Below, piece after piece: positions 41,563-48,682 of a stretch of DNA of 64,000 bases (position 1 is the first letter of the stretch; every line of letters starts with the position of its first letter). A program made the translations under genes and the position numbers. This DNA comes from Priestia megaterium NBRC 15308 = ATCC 14581. GTDB taxonomy: Bacteria; Bacillota; Bacilli; Bacillales; Bacillaceae_H. The notes beneath the pieces are model-generated. The model made no database searches and had not been told where the DNA came from. It saw nothing but the letters and a program-made list of their open reading frames with translations. The DNA is taken from NCBI RefSeq assembly GCF_000832985.1, contig NZ_CP009920.1, positions 4,582,501 to 4,646,500 of the forward strand, given 5' to 3'.

Positions 41563-42864
41563 ATGCAAAACCGTAATAGTCAAAATATTAAGGTCATTGA
41601 TGTTTCTCATCACAACGGAACAATTGATTGGGCAAAAGTGGCGTCGGATGGTGTAAAAGGCGCGTATATTAAATTAACAGAAGGTACAACCTTCTTAGAT
41701 AAAAAATCATATGATAATTATATAGGTGCAAAAAATGCAGGTCTACGTGTAGGCTTTTATCACTTTGCTCATGCTGATAATGATCCCATTGCAGAAGTTA
41801 ATTTCTTTTTAAATAAATTAGGCAGCATGAAGGTTGATTTGCCTCATTGCTTAGATTTGGAAGAAAATAAAGGGAAAACAAAAGCGCAGGTCACAGCCTT
41901 TGCAGTTAGATGGATGGAGTATATTGAAAGGAAAACAAGCATTACGCCTATTCTTTACACGGGGTATAGTTTTATTAAATCCAATTTTACAAGCGCTGTG
42001 GCAAGATATCCGCTATGGATAGCTCGTTACAGTGGAAGTAACCGTTCTAAGGGATTTGTTAACCCAGGTGATACGGCGATTTGGGATAGATGGTCTATGT
42101 TTCAATATACAGATCAAGGAAAAGTAAACGGGATTAAAGGCAATGTTGATATCAATGAAATGAATCTGGATTTCTTTAATAGTATTAATACAGGCGTGAC
42201 GGTGGTGGAAAATAATAAGCCATCAGCACAATTGCAGCAAGGTGATAGCGGACTAGCTGTAAAAGAACTGCAGCAAAACTTAATTAGATTAGGATTTGAA
42301 CTTTCCCAGCAAGGAACCGATGGTCAATACGGCAGCGAAACTGTTACAGCTGTTAAAGCTCTTCAGGAAAAGTATGGATTAACGTCAACCGGAAAAGCTG
42401 ATGAGAAAACATTAGCTAAAATGATGGAACTCCTTAAAGGTGTAAGTAATCCTATAGAAGAATCGTTACCAAAGGTTACTTCACTCGGAGATAAATATTC
42501 TTTTCAAGTAAAAGCGAAGAAGGATATTGGAGTCTACAAATATGCGAATATAACAGAGAATTTTAGAACTATAAAAAAAGGCACGGTATTTAGCGTATAT
42601 GGCTATACGAATGCAGCATGGGCTGTTCCAGGCGGATTTGTGCAAATGAAAGACGTAGAACCTATCCCAATTACAATTAAAACAGGCGGATTAAGTAAAG
42701 ACATGGAAACAGAGTTTCGTGCTTTCTTAAAAAATGAAGGAATTGACAGTGAATTACACGTACATGCAATAGGTAATCCGTCAGCTGAACTCACAGCAGC
42801 TGGACTGGATTTGGTAAAAGTTAAACAGTTTTTAGATAAAAAAGGCTGGTACTACAAGCAATAA
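41563..42864 (+). CDS. GH25 lysozyme with peptidoglycan-binding domain
   Basis: 433 residues from ATG 41563 (AAGGAG eight bases upstream). Residues about 9-205 are a glycosyl hydrolase 25 muramidase (VIDVSHHNGTIDWAKV, FYHFAHAD, CLDLEENKG, WIARYSG, FQYTDQG). About 228-292 is a PG_binding_1 domain (LQQGDSGLAVKELQQNLIRLG, DGQYGSETVTAVKALQEKYGL). The remaining ~140 residues include an SH3-like part (about 310-367) and an unassigned C-terminal domain (GLSKDMETEFRAFL...). No signal peptide is visible, which fits a phage-type endolysin or a mother-cell/spore lysin. No phage genes flank it. Confidence 0.88.
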   Translation: MQNRNSQNIKVIDVSHHNGTIDWAKVASDGVKGAYIKLTEGTTFLDKKSYDNYIGAKNAGLRVGFYHFAHADNDPIAEVNFFLNKLGSMKVDLPHCLDLEENKGKTKAQVTAFAVRWMEYIERKTSITPILYTGYSFIKSNFTSAVARYPLWIARYSGSNRSKGFVNPGDTAIWDRWSMFQYTDQGKVNGIKGNVDINEMNLDFFNSINTGVTVVENNKPSAQLQQGDSGLAVKELQQNLIRLGFELSQQGTDGQYGSETVTAVKALQEKYGLTSTGKADEKTLAKMMELLKGVSNPIEESLPKVTSLGDKYSFQVKAKKDIGVYKYANITENFRTIKKGTVFSVYGYTNAAWAVPGGFVQMKDVEPIPITIKTGGLSKDMETEFRAFLKNEGIDSELHVHAIGNPSAELTAAGLDLVKVKQFLDKKGWYYKQ

Positions 42865-42896
42865 ACTCCCGCTCCGAAGAGCGGGGGTTTATTTTG
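42863..42896 (+). terminator. Terminator after GH25 gene
   Basis: CCCGCTC / GAGCGGG arms with TTTATTTT. Confidence 0.82.
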
Positions 42897-43045
42897 GTAT
42901 TTTGTAAAAAAAGAATAGCAGAGATCAATTAAGTAATTAAAATATGTTCTAAATAACAAAGTAGGTGGTAACAAAAAAGTTTCTATGTATAGTTCACCTC
43001 TAACAGTCATATTTTTAGTCAACGGCTCATGGAGGGTGAATGAAT

Positions 43046-43276
43046 ATGAAAAATACGCAGATTCGAATTGAAACACTATCCTATCACTATGAAAACATTA
43101 TGGTGAATGATGAAGTAGAGCGTGCGATAAAAAGTATCGAAGTGACGTATCGAGCATATAAACATAACCACGTTTTAAACGGACATGTAGTACTTTCAGG
43201 AGAAGAGATTTACGATCTTCAGCAGCTGACTCACGCAGTGGCTGGAAAAATAAAAGCAGAATTAGAAACTACATAA
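43046..43276 (+). CDS. Small conserved-looking hypothetical protein
   Basis: 76 residues from ATG 43046 (GGAGGG nine bases upstream). The ATG at 43040 is only three bases from it. Predicted beta strands then a C-terminal helix (GEEIYDLQQLTHAVAGKIKAEL). No signal peptide and no family recognised. A strong terminator starts at its stop codon. Confidence 0.6.
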   Translation: MKNTQIRIETLSYHYENIMVNDEVERAIKSIEVTYRAYKHNHVLNGHVVLSGEEIYDLQQLTHAVAGKIKAELETT

Positions 43277-43328
43277 AAAAGCGCCTTTCTTTAAATCTTA
43301 AACCAAGATTAAAGAAAGGCGCTTTTTT
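43275..43328 (+). terminator. Strong terminator
   Basis: Long stem AAAAAAGCGCCTTTCTTTAA / TTAAAGAAAGGCGCTTTTTT with an inner ATCTT/AAGAT extension. Confidence 0.93.
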
Positions 43329-43426
43329 ATTAATTAAATTGCAAAAAGAAGAAATTAAAGTATGTTCTAAATAAAATATATAAATAAAAAACATAGCCTC
43401 TAAGAGAATTCCTTAAAGCGTACACA

Positions 43427-44326
43427 TTATCTTTGCATTGTGAACTTTGTCTCTTTTACCACTACTTTTCTTTTACTATGTGTAAGCAACACGCCGCATA
43501 ACGTAATGATGCTTCCAATAATGGAAGCTGCACTCGGGATATCTTTTAAAAGCAGCCACGCTAAGAAAAAGGACAGCGCAGGAGTTAAGTAAAGAGAAAT
43601 GGCAGCCTCAGCAGAACCTATACGCGATGTCAGATAAGCGAGTACCATATAGGGAATAACGGTTGGAAATAATCCTAAATATGTCACGCTTATCGCTGAT
43701 CTGACAGAGATATGTGCAAGTTCTGTTTCTAACCCAGGTAAAAAAACAAGCATAGAAATTGTAGCCCCCCAAATACTGTACGTCACAAAAGAAAGGAAAC
43801 CATACTTTTTTAATAAATTTTTTTGACATACTATATAGATGCTTTCTGCAAGGGCAGCTAGCAGAATCAGTAAGATTCCATTAACTGAGTGTACAAAGTT
43901 CTCTTGGCTGAAGGTTAAAAGTGTAATACCCGCAAAGCTTACTGCAGATCCAATCCATTTTCTTTTTCCGAACTCCTCCTGAAAAAGAAAAATAGCTAAA
44001 AGTGAAGAAAAAATAGGAGTAGTCGAGACCAGTAAACTCGCAATACCCGCACTCACCGTTTTTTCTCCAATGTTTAATGCCGTGTGATATACGGTAAAAC
44101 CTAAAAAACCGAGTGCTAAAAGAAGTGGAATATCTTTTATATCAGGCAAGCGCATGCGTGTGACTATTGCAATAACTAACAGCACTAAAGAAGCAATACT
44201 TAACCGAACAAAAGCAAGGTGCTGAGGAGAAAACGATTCCAGCCCTATTTGAATAACTGGAAATGCTGAAGCCCATAAGCTAATCATCAGTATATGTAAG
44301 AACACCAAACTACACGTTAATTTCAT
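43427..44326 (-). CDS. EamA/DMT-family transporter divergent from MocR gene
   Basis: 299 residues from the ATG complementary to 44324-44326 (GGAGATG upstream). Ten membrane segments in two EamA repeats (SLWASAFPVIQIGLESFSPQHLAFVRL, then WLLLKDIPSAASIIGSIITLCGVLL). It probably exports amino acids or related metabolites. Its divergent arrangement with a MocR-type regulator, separated by about 135 bases holding repeated CAACCA elements, suggests that regulator controls it. Confidence 0.87.
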   Translation of the reverse strand: MKLTCSLVFLHILMISLWASAFPVIQIGLESFSPQHLAFVRLSIASLVLLVIAIVTRMRLPDIKDIPLLLALGFLGFTVYHTALNIGEKTVSAGIASLLVSTTPIFSSLLAIFLFQEEFGKRKWIGSAVSFAGITLLTFSQENFVHSVNGILLILLAALAESIYIVCQKNLLKKYGFLSFVTYSIWGATISMLVFLPGLETELAHISVRSAISVTYLGLFPTVIPYMVLAYLTSRIGSAEAAISLYLTPALSFFLAWLLLKDIPSAASIIGSIITLCGVLLTHSKRKVVVKETKFTMQR

Positions 44327-44356
44327 GCTATTCATCTCCATTTTTCATTTTGAATC

Positions 44357-44448
44357 CAACCAGTATCTATTGTGGTTCCCATGTTAATAAACATTTGATA
44401 AAATGTCTTCAACCAGTTTAAAAGCAATTAACCCAACCACTTTAAAAA
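44357..44448. promoter_or_regulatory. CAACCA direct repeats, candidate MocR binding sites
   Basis: CAACCAGTAT at 44357, CAACCAGTTTAAAA at 44410 and CAACCACTTTAAAA at 44434 on the + strand. The last two are 24 bases apart. MocR proteins such as GabR and PdxR are known to bind spaced direct repeats. Confidence 0.55.
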
Positions 44449-44461
44449 CAGGAGTAAGTGT

Positions 44462-45895
44462 ATGAATCAAGAGAACAGTTCGAGTTATCCAAAATACAAG
44501 CAAATCATTGATTTTATGAAAGAGAAAATTGCGCGTGGAGAATGGCCGATTGGAAGTAAAATTCCTAGTCAGCGAAAGCTTGCTGCTATGTTCGATGTTA
44601 ACCGAAGTACGATCATCACGGCATTAGAGGAATTAACAGCGGACGGTTTAATTAAAGGTAAGATGGGAAAGGGAACAACTGTTATAAATAATACATGGAC
44701 ACTTTTTGCTACGACTCCGCCCGATTGGAATGTTCATGTGAAATCAGGTATGCATCGTCCGAGTCAAGCAATGGTACAAGATATTAATGAATCCGAATTT
44801 AACTCAAATCTTATTCAATTAAGCAAAGGAGAGCTTTCACCTGACATATTCCCTAAAGATAAAATGAAATACGCCGTAGAAAGAGTAGCAGAAAATATGG
44901 AGGTTCTGGGATACGAAGAACCAAAGGGTTATTTTCCTTTACGAAAAGAGTTAAGTGCATATATGAAAACAATAGGGATTGAATCTTCTTCAGATTCTAT
45001 TTTAATTGTTTCCGGCGCTCTTCAAGCTCTTCGGCTTATTTCAATTGGACTGCTGCAAAAGAACTCTTCGGTTTTGTTAGAAAAACCTTCTTATCTATAC
45101 TCCTTACATGTATTTCAATCAGCTGGAATGAACCTCAAAGGTCTTGCTATGGATGAGGAAGGAATAAAAGTAACAGCTATAAAACGCGCCGACCCTCAAG
45201 AAGGGCAAGCTATTTTATATACAAATCCATGTTTCCATAACCCAACGGGAACATTAATGTCCTCAAAAAGGCGTTACGATTTGCTGAAAGAATGTGAGGA
45301 ACATCAGCTTCCTATTATTGAAGATGATTTATACCGCGAATTATGGCTAAATAAACAGCCTCCGTTGCCATTAAAGGCTTTAGATAAAAATGGACACGTG
45401 TTATATGTTAGCAGTCTTTCTAAAACATTAAGCCCGGGATTACGTATCGGATGGATAGTCGGCCCAGAACCAGTCATTGAGCGTTTGGCGGATATTAAAA
45501 TGCAAACAGATTATGGATCCAGCTCATTGTCTCAAAGAGTGGCAGCAGAATGGTTTAAAAATGGCTTATATCAACAGCATATGAAAACGGTACGAACCGA
45601 ATTGCGAACAAGAAGAAAAGTTATGCTGAATGCTTTAGAAACATATGCAGGAGATGTAGCGACATGGACGAATCCTGAAGGAGGCTTTTTTATATGGGTG
45701 CATATTCACCCTTCTATTTCAATGAAATCTTTATACTCTCGTGCTTTAAAAAGAGGAATATTGCTTAATTCCGGAAGTATCTATGCACAAGAAACCGGCA
45801 GTTATCTTCGGCTTTCTTACGCCTATGCTTCTTTACCAGATATCGATAGAAGCATTAAAATTATTGCTGAACTTATTCGGGAATTGCAAGTATAA
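44462..45895 (+). CDS. MocR-family (GntR-aminotransferase fusion) transcriptional regulator
   Basis: 477 residues: residues about 10-75 form a GntR winged helix (IARGEWPIGSKIPSQRKLAAMFDVNRSTIITALEELTADGLIKGKMGKGT). From about 110 on it is a fold-type I aminotransferase domain with YTNPCFHNPTG, IEDDLYRELW and the PLP lysine in YVSSLSKTLSPGLRIGWI. MocR regulators use PLP and an amino compound as effectors. Probably controls the divergent EamA exporter. Confidence 0.9.
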   Translation: MNQENSSSYPKYKQIIDFMKEKIARGEWPIGSKIPSQRKLAAMFDVNRSTIITALEELTADGLIKGKMGKGTTVINNTWTLFATTPPDWNVHVKSGMHRPSQAMVQDINESEFNSNLIQLSKGELSPDIFPKDKMKYAVERVAENMEVLGYEEPKGYFPLRKELSAYMKTIGIESSSDSILIVSGALQALRLISIGLLQKNSSVLLEKPSYLYSLHVFQSAGMNLKGLAMDEEGIKVTAIKRADPQEGQAILYTNPCFHNPTGTLMSSKRRYDLLKECEEHQLPIIEDDLYRELWLNKQPPLPLKALDKNGHVLYVSSLSKTLSPGLRIGWIVGPEPVIERLADIKMQTDYGSSSLSQRVAAEWFKNGLYQQHMKTVRTELRTRRKVMLNALETYAGDVATWTNPEGGFFIWVHIHPSISMKSLYSRALKRGILLNSGSIYAQETGSYLRLSYAYASLPDIDRSIKIIAELIRELQV

Positions 45896-45935
45896 TAAAA
45901 AGGAGTAGTGGATTACCCACTATTCCTTTTTATTT
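45896..45935 (+). terminator. Terminator after MocR gene
   Basis: AAAAAGGA-TAGTGG / CCACTATTCCTTTTT arms with a T-rich tail. Confidence 0.85.
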
Positions 45936-46006
45936 GTATCAAACTCTTCTTCCTATAAAAAACTCCAAGTAACAACTGACTATATATTCCCGTCTATAAA
46001 TACATG

Positions 46007-46111
46007 TTATCTTTTATGACAAAAATAAGTTAAGAAGACTTTTAATTTGCTTTCTGTATGTTTTACATATAAATCGTGAATGGTTTTAACTACGTAATCA
46101 TTATCAAACAT
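46007..46111 (-). CDS. Possible 34-residue peptide
   Basis: On the minus strand GAGGTG lies six bases before an ATG that opens 34 codons (MFDNDYVVKTIHDLYVKHTE, then SKLKVFLTYFCHKR) and ends in TAA. Amphipathic and basic, no family recognised. It lies in an otherwise gene-poor stretch (45937-46382). Support is the ribosome binding site and the single frame only. Confidence 0.35.
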   Translation of the reverse strand: MFDNDYVVKTIHDLYVKHTESKLKVFLTYFCHKR

Positions 46112-46186
46112 TTTCAACACCTCAATTATTGTTAAGTTTCCTGTTTGTTATAGTTTATGAAATAATCAGAAGCATATCATCCGCCA

Positions 46187-46344
46187 TCAGCTGTAACTTT
46201 GCGGTTCATCTTTTACAACTAAAGGCTGAAATGTACGCTCATGATTGAACGCACGAATAACAGGATATGCAAAAAAATGAAAAGTGTGCACGTTTTGTTT
46301 TAAAAAAGGTATATCTTTAAAAAAAGAAAATTGTCACACACATT
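46187..46344 (-). pseudogene. Start-less coding remnant
   Basis: The minus strand carries about 50 codons ending in TGA (46189-46187) that read like real protein (FKDIPFLKQNVHTFHFFAYP, then RAFNHERTFQPLVVKDE) with no upstream ATG or TTG before a stop. The one internal GTG has no ribosome binding site. It may be the tail of a lost gene. Low certainty. Confidence 0.25.
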
Positions 46345-46406
46345 TATGAATATGTATCTACTAAGTAAGAAGACTTTTTTAGTTGGTGGGATTGAAGGTG
46401 AAAAAG

Positions 46407-47039
46407 ATGGATGAATTATTTAAAGATCTTGATGTGTACAGGACGCAAGAAGAAATGAAGCAGTATTTTGAACATACGCAGAAAATGATTCATCAAAACA
46501 GAGAATATATAAAATTAGCCCGACTTAAAAAAGGGCGTTTCAAAAAGTTTTTTGAAGAGTTTTATCCGCTTTATTGCTTCAGCCAATCTTCCTATTGTCC
46601 GAGGAAGTCAAAATTGAAGCTTATTATTGGAAGTCAAGGATACGACGGATTAATTCTTCAACCGGATGGTACTGAAAAACGAATTGAAATTACTTCTTAC
46701 AAAGATGGGAAACTGGAATTTGAAGATGCACAGAGGGTGAATTCAGGAAATTTTGCTCTACCTCGTATCCAGACGGAAGGTTCTGTAGAAGAGTATATAG
46801 AAAAAGTGCTAGAAAACATCCAAAAAAAGAGCAAAAAAGATTACAGTGGAGCATCCATTCTATTTGTTGTACACACGTTTCATTATTTTGAAGCCTATGG
46901 AAAAAGTTCAGCTGCCTTTATTCGTACCTTAAAAAAAGAAATGAAGAATACTGATTTTCGAGCGGATAAAATTTATTTATTGGAATTAAATCAGCCAGAA
47001 AGTGAAAGTGTTAAGCAAAACATTCATTTCATTAAATAA
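46407..47039 (+). CDS. Hypothetical protein, possible PD-(D/E)xK-like core
   Basis: 210 residues from ATG 46407 (GAAGGTG upstream). A charged helical N-terminus (LDVYRTQEEMKQYFEHTQKM) leads to a central GYDGLILQPDGTEKRIEITSY near residues 84-104. The Asp and Glu-x-Thr spacing is reminiscent of a degenerate restriction-endonuclease-like core, followed by an alternating beta segment (ASILFVVHTFHYFE). Nuclease activity is speculative, since the usual Lys of ExK is Thr. Single-gene unit with terminator. Confidence 0.5.
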   Translation: MDELFKDLDVYRTQEEMKQYFEHTQKMIHQNREYIKLARLKKGRFKKFFEEFYPLYCFSQSSYCPRKSKLKLIIGSQGYDGLILQPDGTEKRIEITSYKDGKLEFEDAQRVNSGNFALPRIQTEGSVEEYIEKVLENIQKKSKKDYSGASILFVVHTFHYFEAYGKSSAAFIRTLKKEMKNTDFRADKIYLLELNQPESESVKQNIHFIK

Positions 47040-47078
47040 GAAGACACGCTGCAGATGTTGAGGCGTGTCTTCTTTTCT
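47038..47078 (+). terminator. Terminator
   Basis: AAGAAGACACGC / GCGTGTCTTCTT arms followed by TTCT. Confidence 0.85.
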
Positions 47079-47177
47079 GATAAAAGAACTCTCTTAATAC
47101 AGGTGGATAATTTTGAAAATTTCAACAATTAAGTGCTATAATTCAAGTATGAATATGCATTCAGAGGAGGAAAACCG

Positions 47178-48023
47178 ATGGATTTAGCTTATAGAGATAA
47201 AGCTTACGAATATGCCAAAAGATTCGAATCTAGCTATGACGATTATGATGAACGCTATAAGGTGCACAATAATCCGACGGTGTGGCGATTTATGCCGATG
47301 TCTGATTTTCAAGATTTACTGGAAACCAATGCGCTTTTTTTCGCAAAACCTGATGCATTTTCGGACCCCCTTGAAGGATGCTCTTCAATGTGGAACATAG
47401 AAGAGTTAAGAAAAAAAGGCGAACGTCATAACCGTACCTCTAGAACCTATATAAGAAAAATCCATGAATTTTCTGCTGTTTCATCCTGGCATATCAATGA
47501 TTACGAAGCCGCTGGAATGTGGGATTTATATTTAAAGGGGAATGATGGCATAGCTATTAAAACCACCTATGAAAATTTATTGTGCAGTATTAAAGATTTA
47601 CGCTATAAAATCTTCTCTGGCAAAGTGCAGTACATAGACTTCCAAAAAGAAATGGTCAGTCACTCTGTATATGACACGTTATTTTACAAGCGCAAATCCT
47701 ATCAGCATGAAAATGAATTGAGGCTTGTTATTGTAGCAAGCCGTATACACGCTTGGAAGCTGCAAAAGCTATTCGAAATTCAAGGTATTTCCGCAAATCA
47801 ATGGCAAAAACGAATGGATATCCTTGAAAAAAGATCGTATGAGTTTTCTCATGAGCATGGTAACCTCCTGACATGTAATTTACATCAGCTTATCAATGAA
47901 ATTTACGTATCACCAAGAAGCGCTCAAAGCTGTGTAGATGAAGTAAAATCCCTTGCTAAAAAACACGGACTCGCTTATAAAAAGGTCACTCAGTCCGACT
48001 TGTATAAGGACTATATTTATTAA
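47178..48023 (+). CDS. DUF2971-family protein
   Basis: 281 residues with GAGGAGG before the ATG. DUF2971 landmarks: WRFMPMSDFQDLLETNALFFAKPDAFSDPLEG near residues 36-67, SSWHINDYEAAGMWDLYLKGNDGIAIKTTYENL near 105-137, then YKRKSYQHENELRLVI near 174-189. The function of the family is not established, and members occur in mobile and defence-related settings as well as core genomes. It precedes a ChaB-like gene by about 65 bases, so co-transcription is possible. Confidence 0.82.
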   Translation: MDLAYRDKAYEYAKRFESSYDDYDERYKVHNNPTVWRFMPMSDFQDLLETNALFFAKPDAFSDPLEGCSSMWNIEELRKKGERHNRTSRTYIRKIHEFSAVSSWHINDYEAAGMWDLYLKGNDGIAIKTTYENLLCSIKDLRYKIFSGKVQYIDFQKEMVSHSVYDTLFYKRKSYQHENELRLVIVASRIHAWKLQKLFEIQGISANQWQKRMDILEKRSYEFSHEHGNLLTCNLHQLINEIYVSPRSAQSCVDEVKSLAKKHGLAYKKVTQSDLYKDYIY

Positions 48024-48088
48024 ATGTTTATGTTATTTGAAAACAGGTAAATCAGTAGTAAAAGATGTTTTCAAGGAGGAATACGATC

Positions 48089-48286
48089 ATGCCTTACAAT
48101 TCATTAAAAGAACTGCCGGATGGAGTAAGAGATAATCTTCCTCATCATGCTCAGGAAATTTATAAAGAAGCATTCAATTCAGCAAGTGATGAATACAAAG
48201 AAGAAGCTACCGCTCACAAAGTCGCTTGGAACGCGGTGAAAACGAAGTACAAAAAAGATGATAATGACAACTGGGTGAAAAAATAG
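48089..48286 (+). CDS. ChaB-family small protein
   Basis: 65 residues from ATG 48089 with AAGGAGG nine bases upstream. LPDGVRDNLPHHAQEIYKEAFNSASDEY near residues 7-34 and AHKVAWNAVKTKYKK near 42-56 are the ChaB signature (cation transport regulator family, E. coli ChaB). Soluble, helical. Its role in Bacillus is unclear, and some homologues belong to the general stress response. Confidence 0.85.
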   Translation: MPYNSLKELPDGVRDNLPHHAQEIYKEAFNSASDEYKEEATAHKVAWNAVKTKYKKDDNDNWVKK

Positions 48287-48345
48287 AGACAAAAGAGCCT
48301 AACCATAATGGATTTATTATTTTTTGAAAAAAATCTCCGAATTAG

Positions 48346-48370
48346 GTTTCAATTATTTTTTCGGGGGTAT
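48346..48370 (+). promoter_or_regulatory. SigB-type promoter
   Basis: GTTTCA (48346-48351), a 13-base spacer and GGGTAT (48365-48370) fit the general-stress sigma-B consensus GTTTAA-N12-15-GGGTAT. Confidence 0.65.
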
Positions 48371-48413
48371 ACACTCTATGTAAGGCCAATACAAGAAAGG
48401 AGAGACTGTACAC

Positions 48414-48521
48414 ATGCATTGTTTTACAGCGACTTCAAGAAACGTATTGAGCACCTTAGAAGGAAGATTTGTTTTGATTACAAAAGGCACATTGGTAAAC
48501 AATCGTTATACTAAGTGCTAG
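48414..48521 (+). CDS. 35-residue basic peptide behind a SigB-type promoter
   Basis: ATG 48414 has AAAGGAGAG about ten bases upstream and opens 35 codons: MHCFTATSRNVLSTLEGRFV, then LITKGTLVNNRYTKC. The segment LEGRFVLITKGTLVNN looks beta-rich. No family recognised. A sigma-B-like promoter ends 44 bases before the start and a strong terminator follows at 48573, so it forms a compact stress-inducible transcription unit. Confidence 0.5.
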   Translation: MHCFTATSRNVLSTLEGRFVLITKGTLVNNRYTKC

Positions 48522-48572
48522 GCTGTCTAATTAAGACAGAATACTCCACTATTCAAACATAAAATTAAGTAT

Positions 48573-48609
48573 AAAAAAGAAGATGCGTTCTAAGCGCATC
48601 TTCTTTTTT
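48573..48609 (+). terminator. Terminator
   Basis: AAAAAAGAAGATGCG / CGCATCTTCTTTTTT arms. Confidence 0.9.
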
Positions 48610-48682
48610 GTTAACTCTATTTTCCCTCCCTTTTTGTACTTCGTCTTATTTTTCCGCATAAAGTAATAAAAAGGAGGGGGTT

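Noticed and set aside
42930-43375. Repeated AATTAAA(A/G)TATGTTCTAAATA segments at about 42936 and 43354
   Set aside because: The two copies are short, AT-rich and not linked to any recognisable element. No evidence for an insertion sequence or CRISPR-type array.
44357-44448. Reading the CAACCA repeats as a CRISPR or iteron array
   Set aside because: Only three short, unevenly spaced copies in a divergent promoter region; operator sites are the simpler reading.
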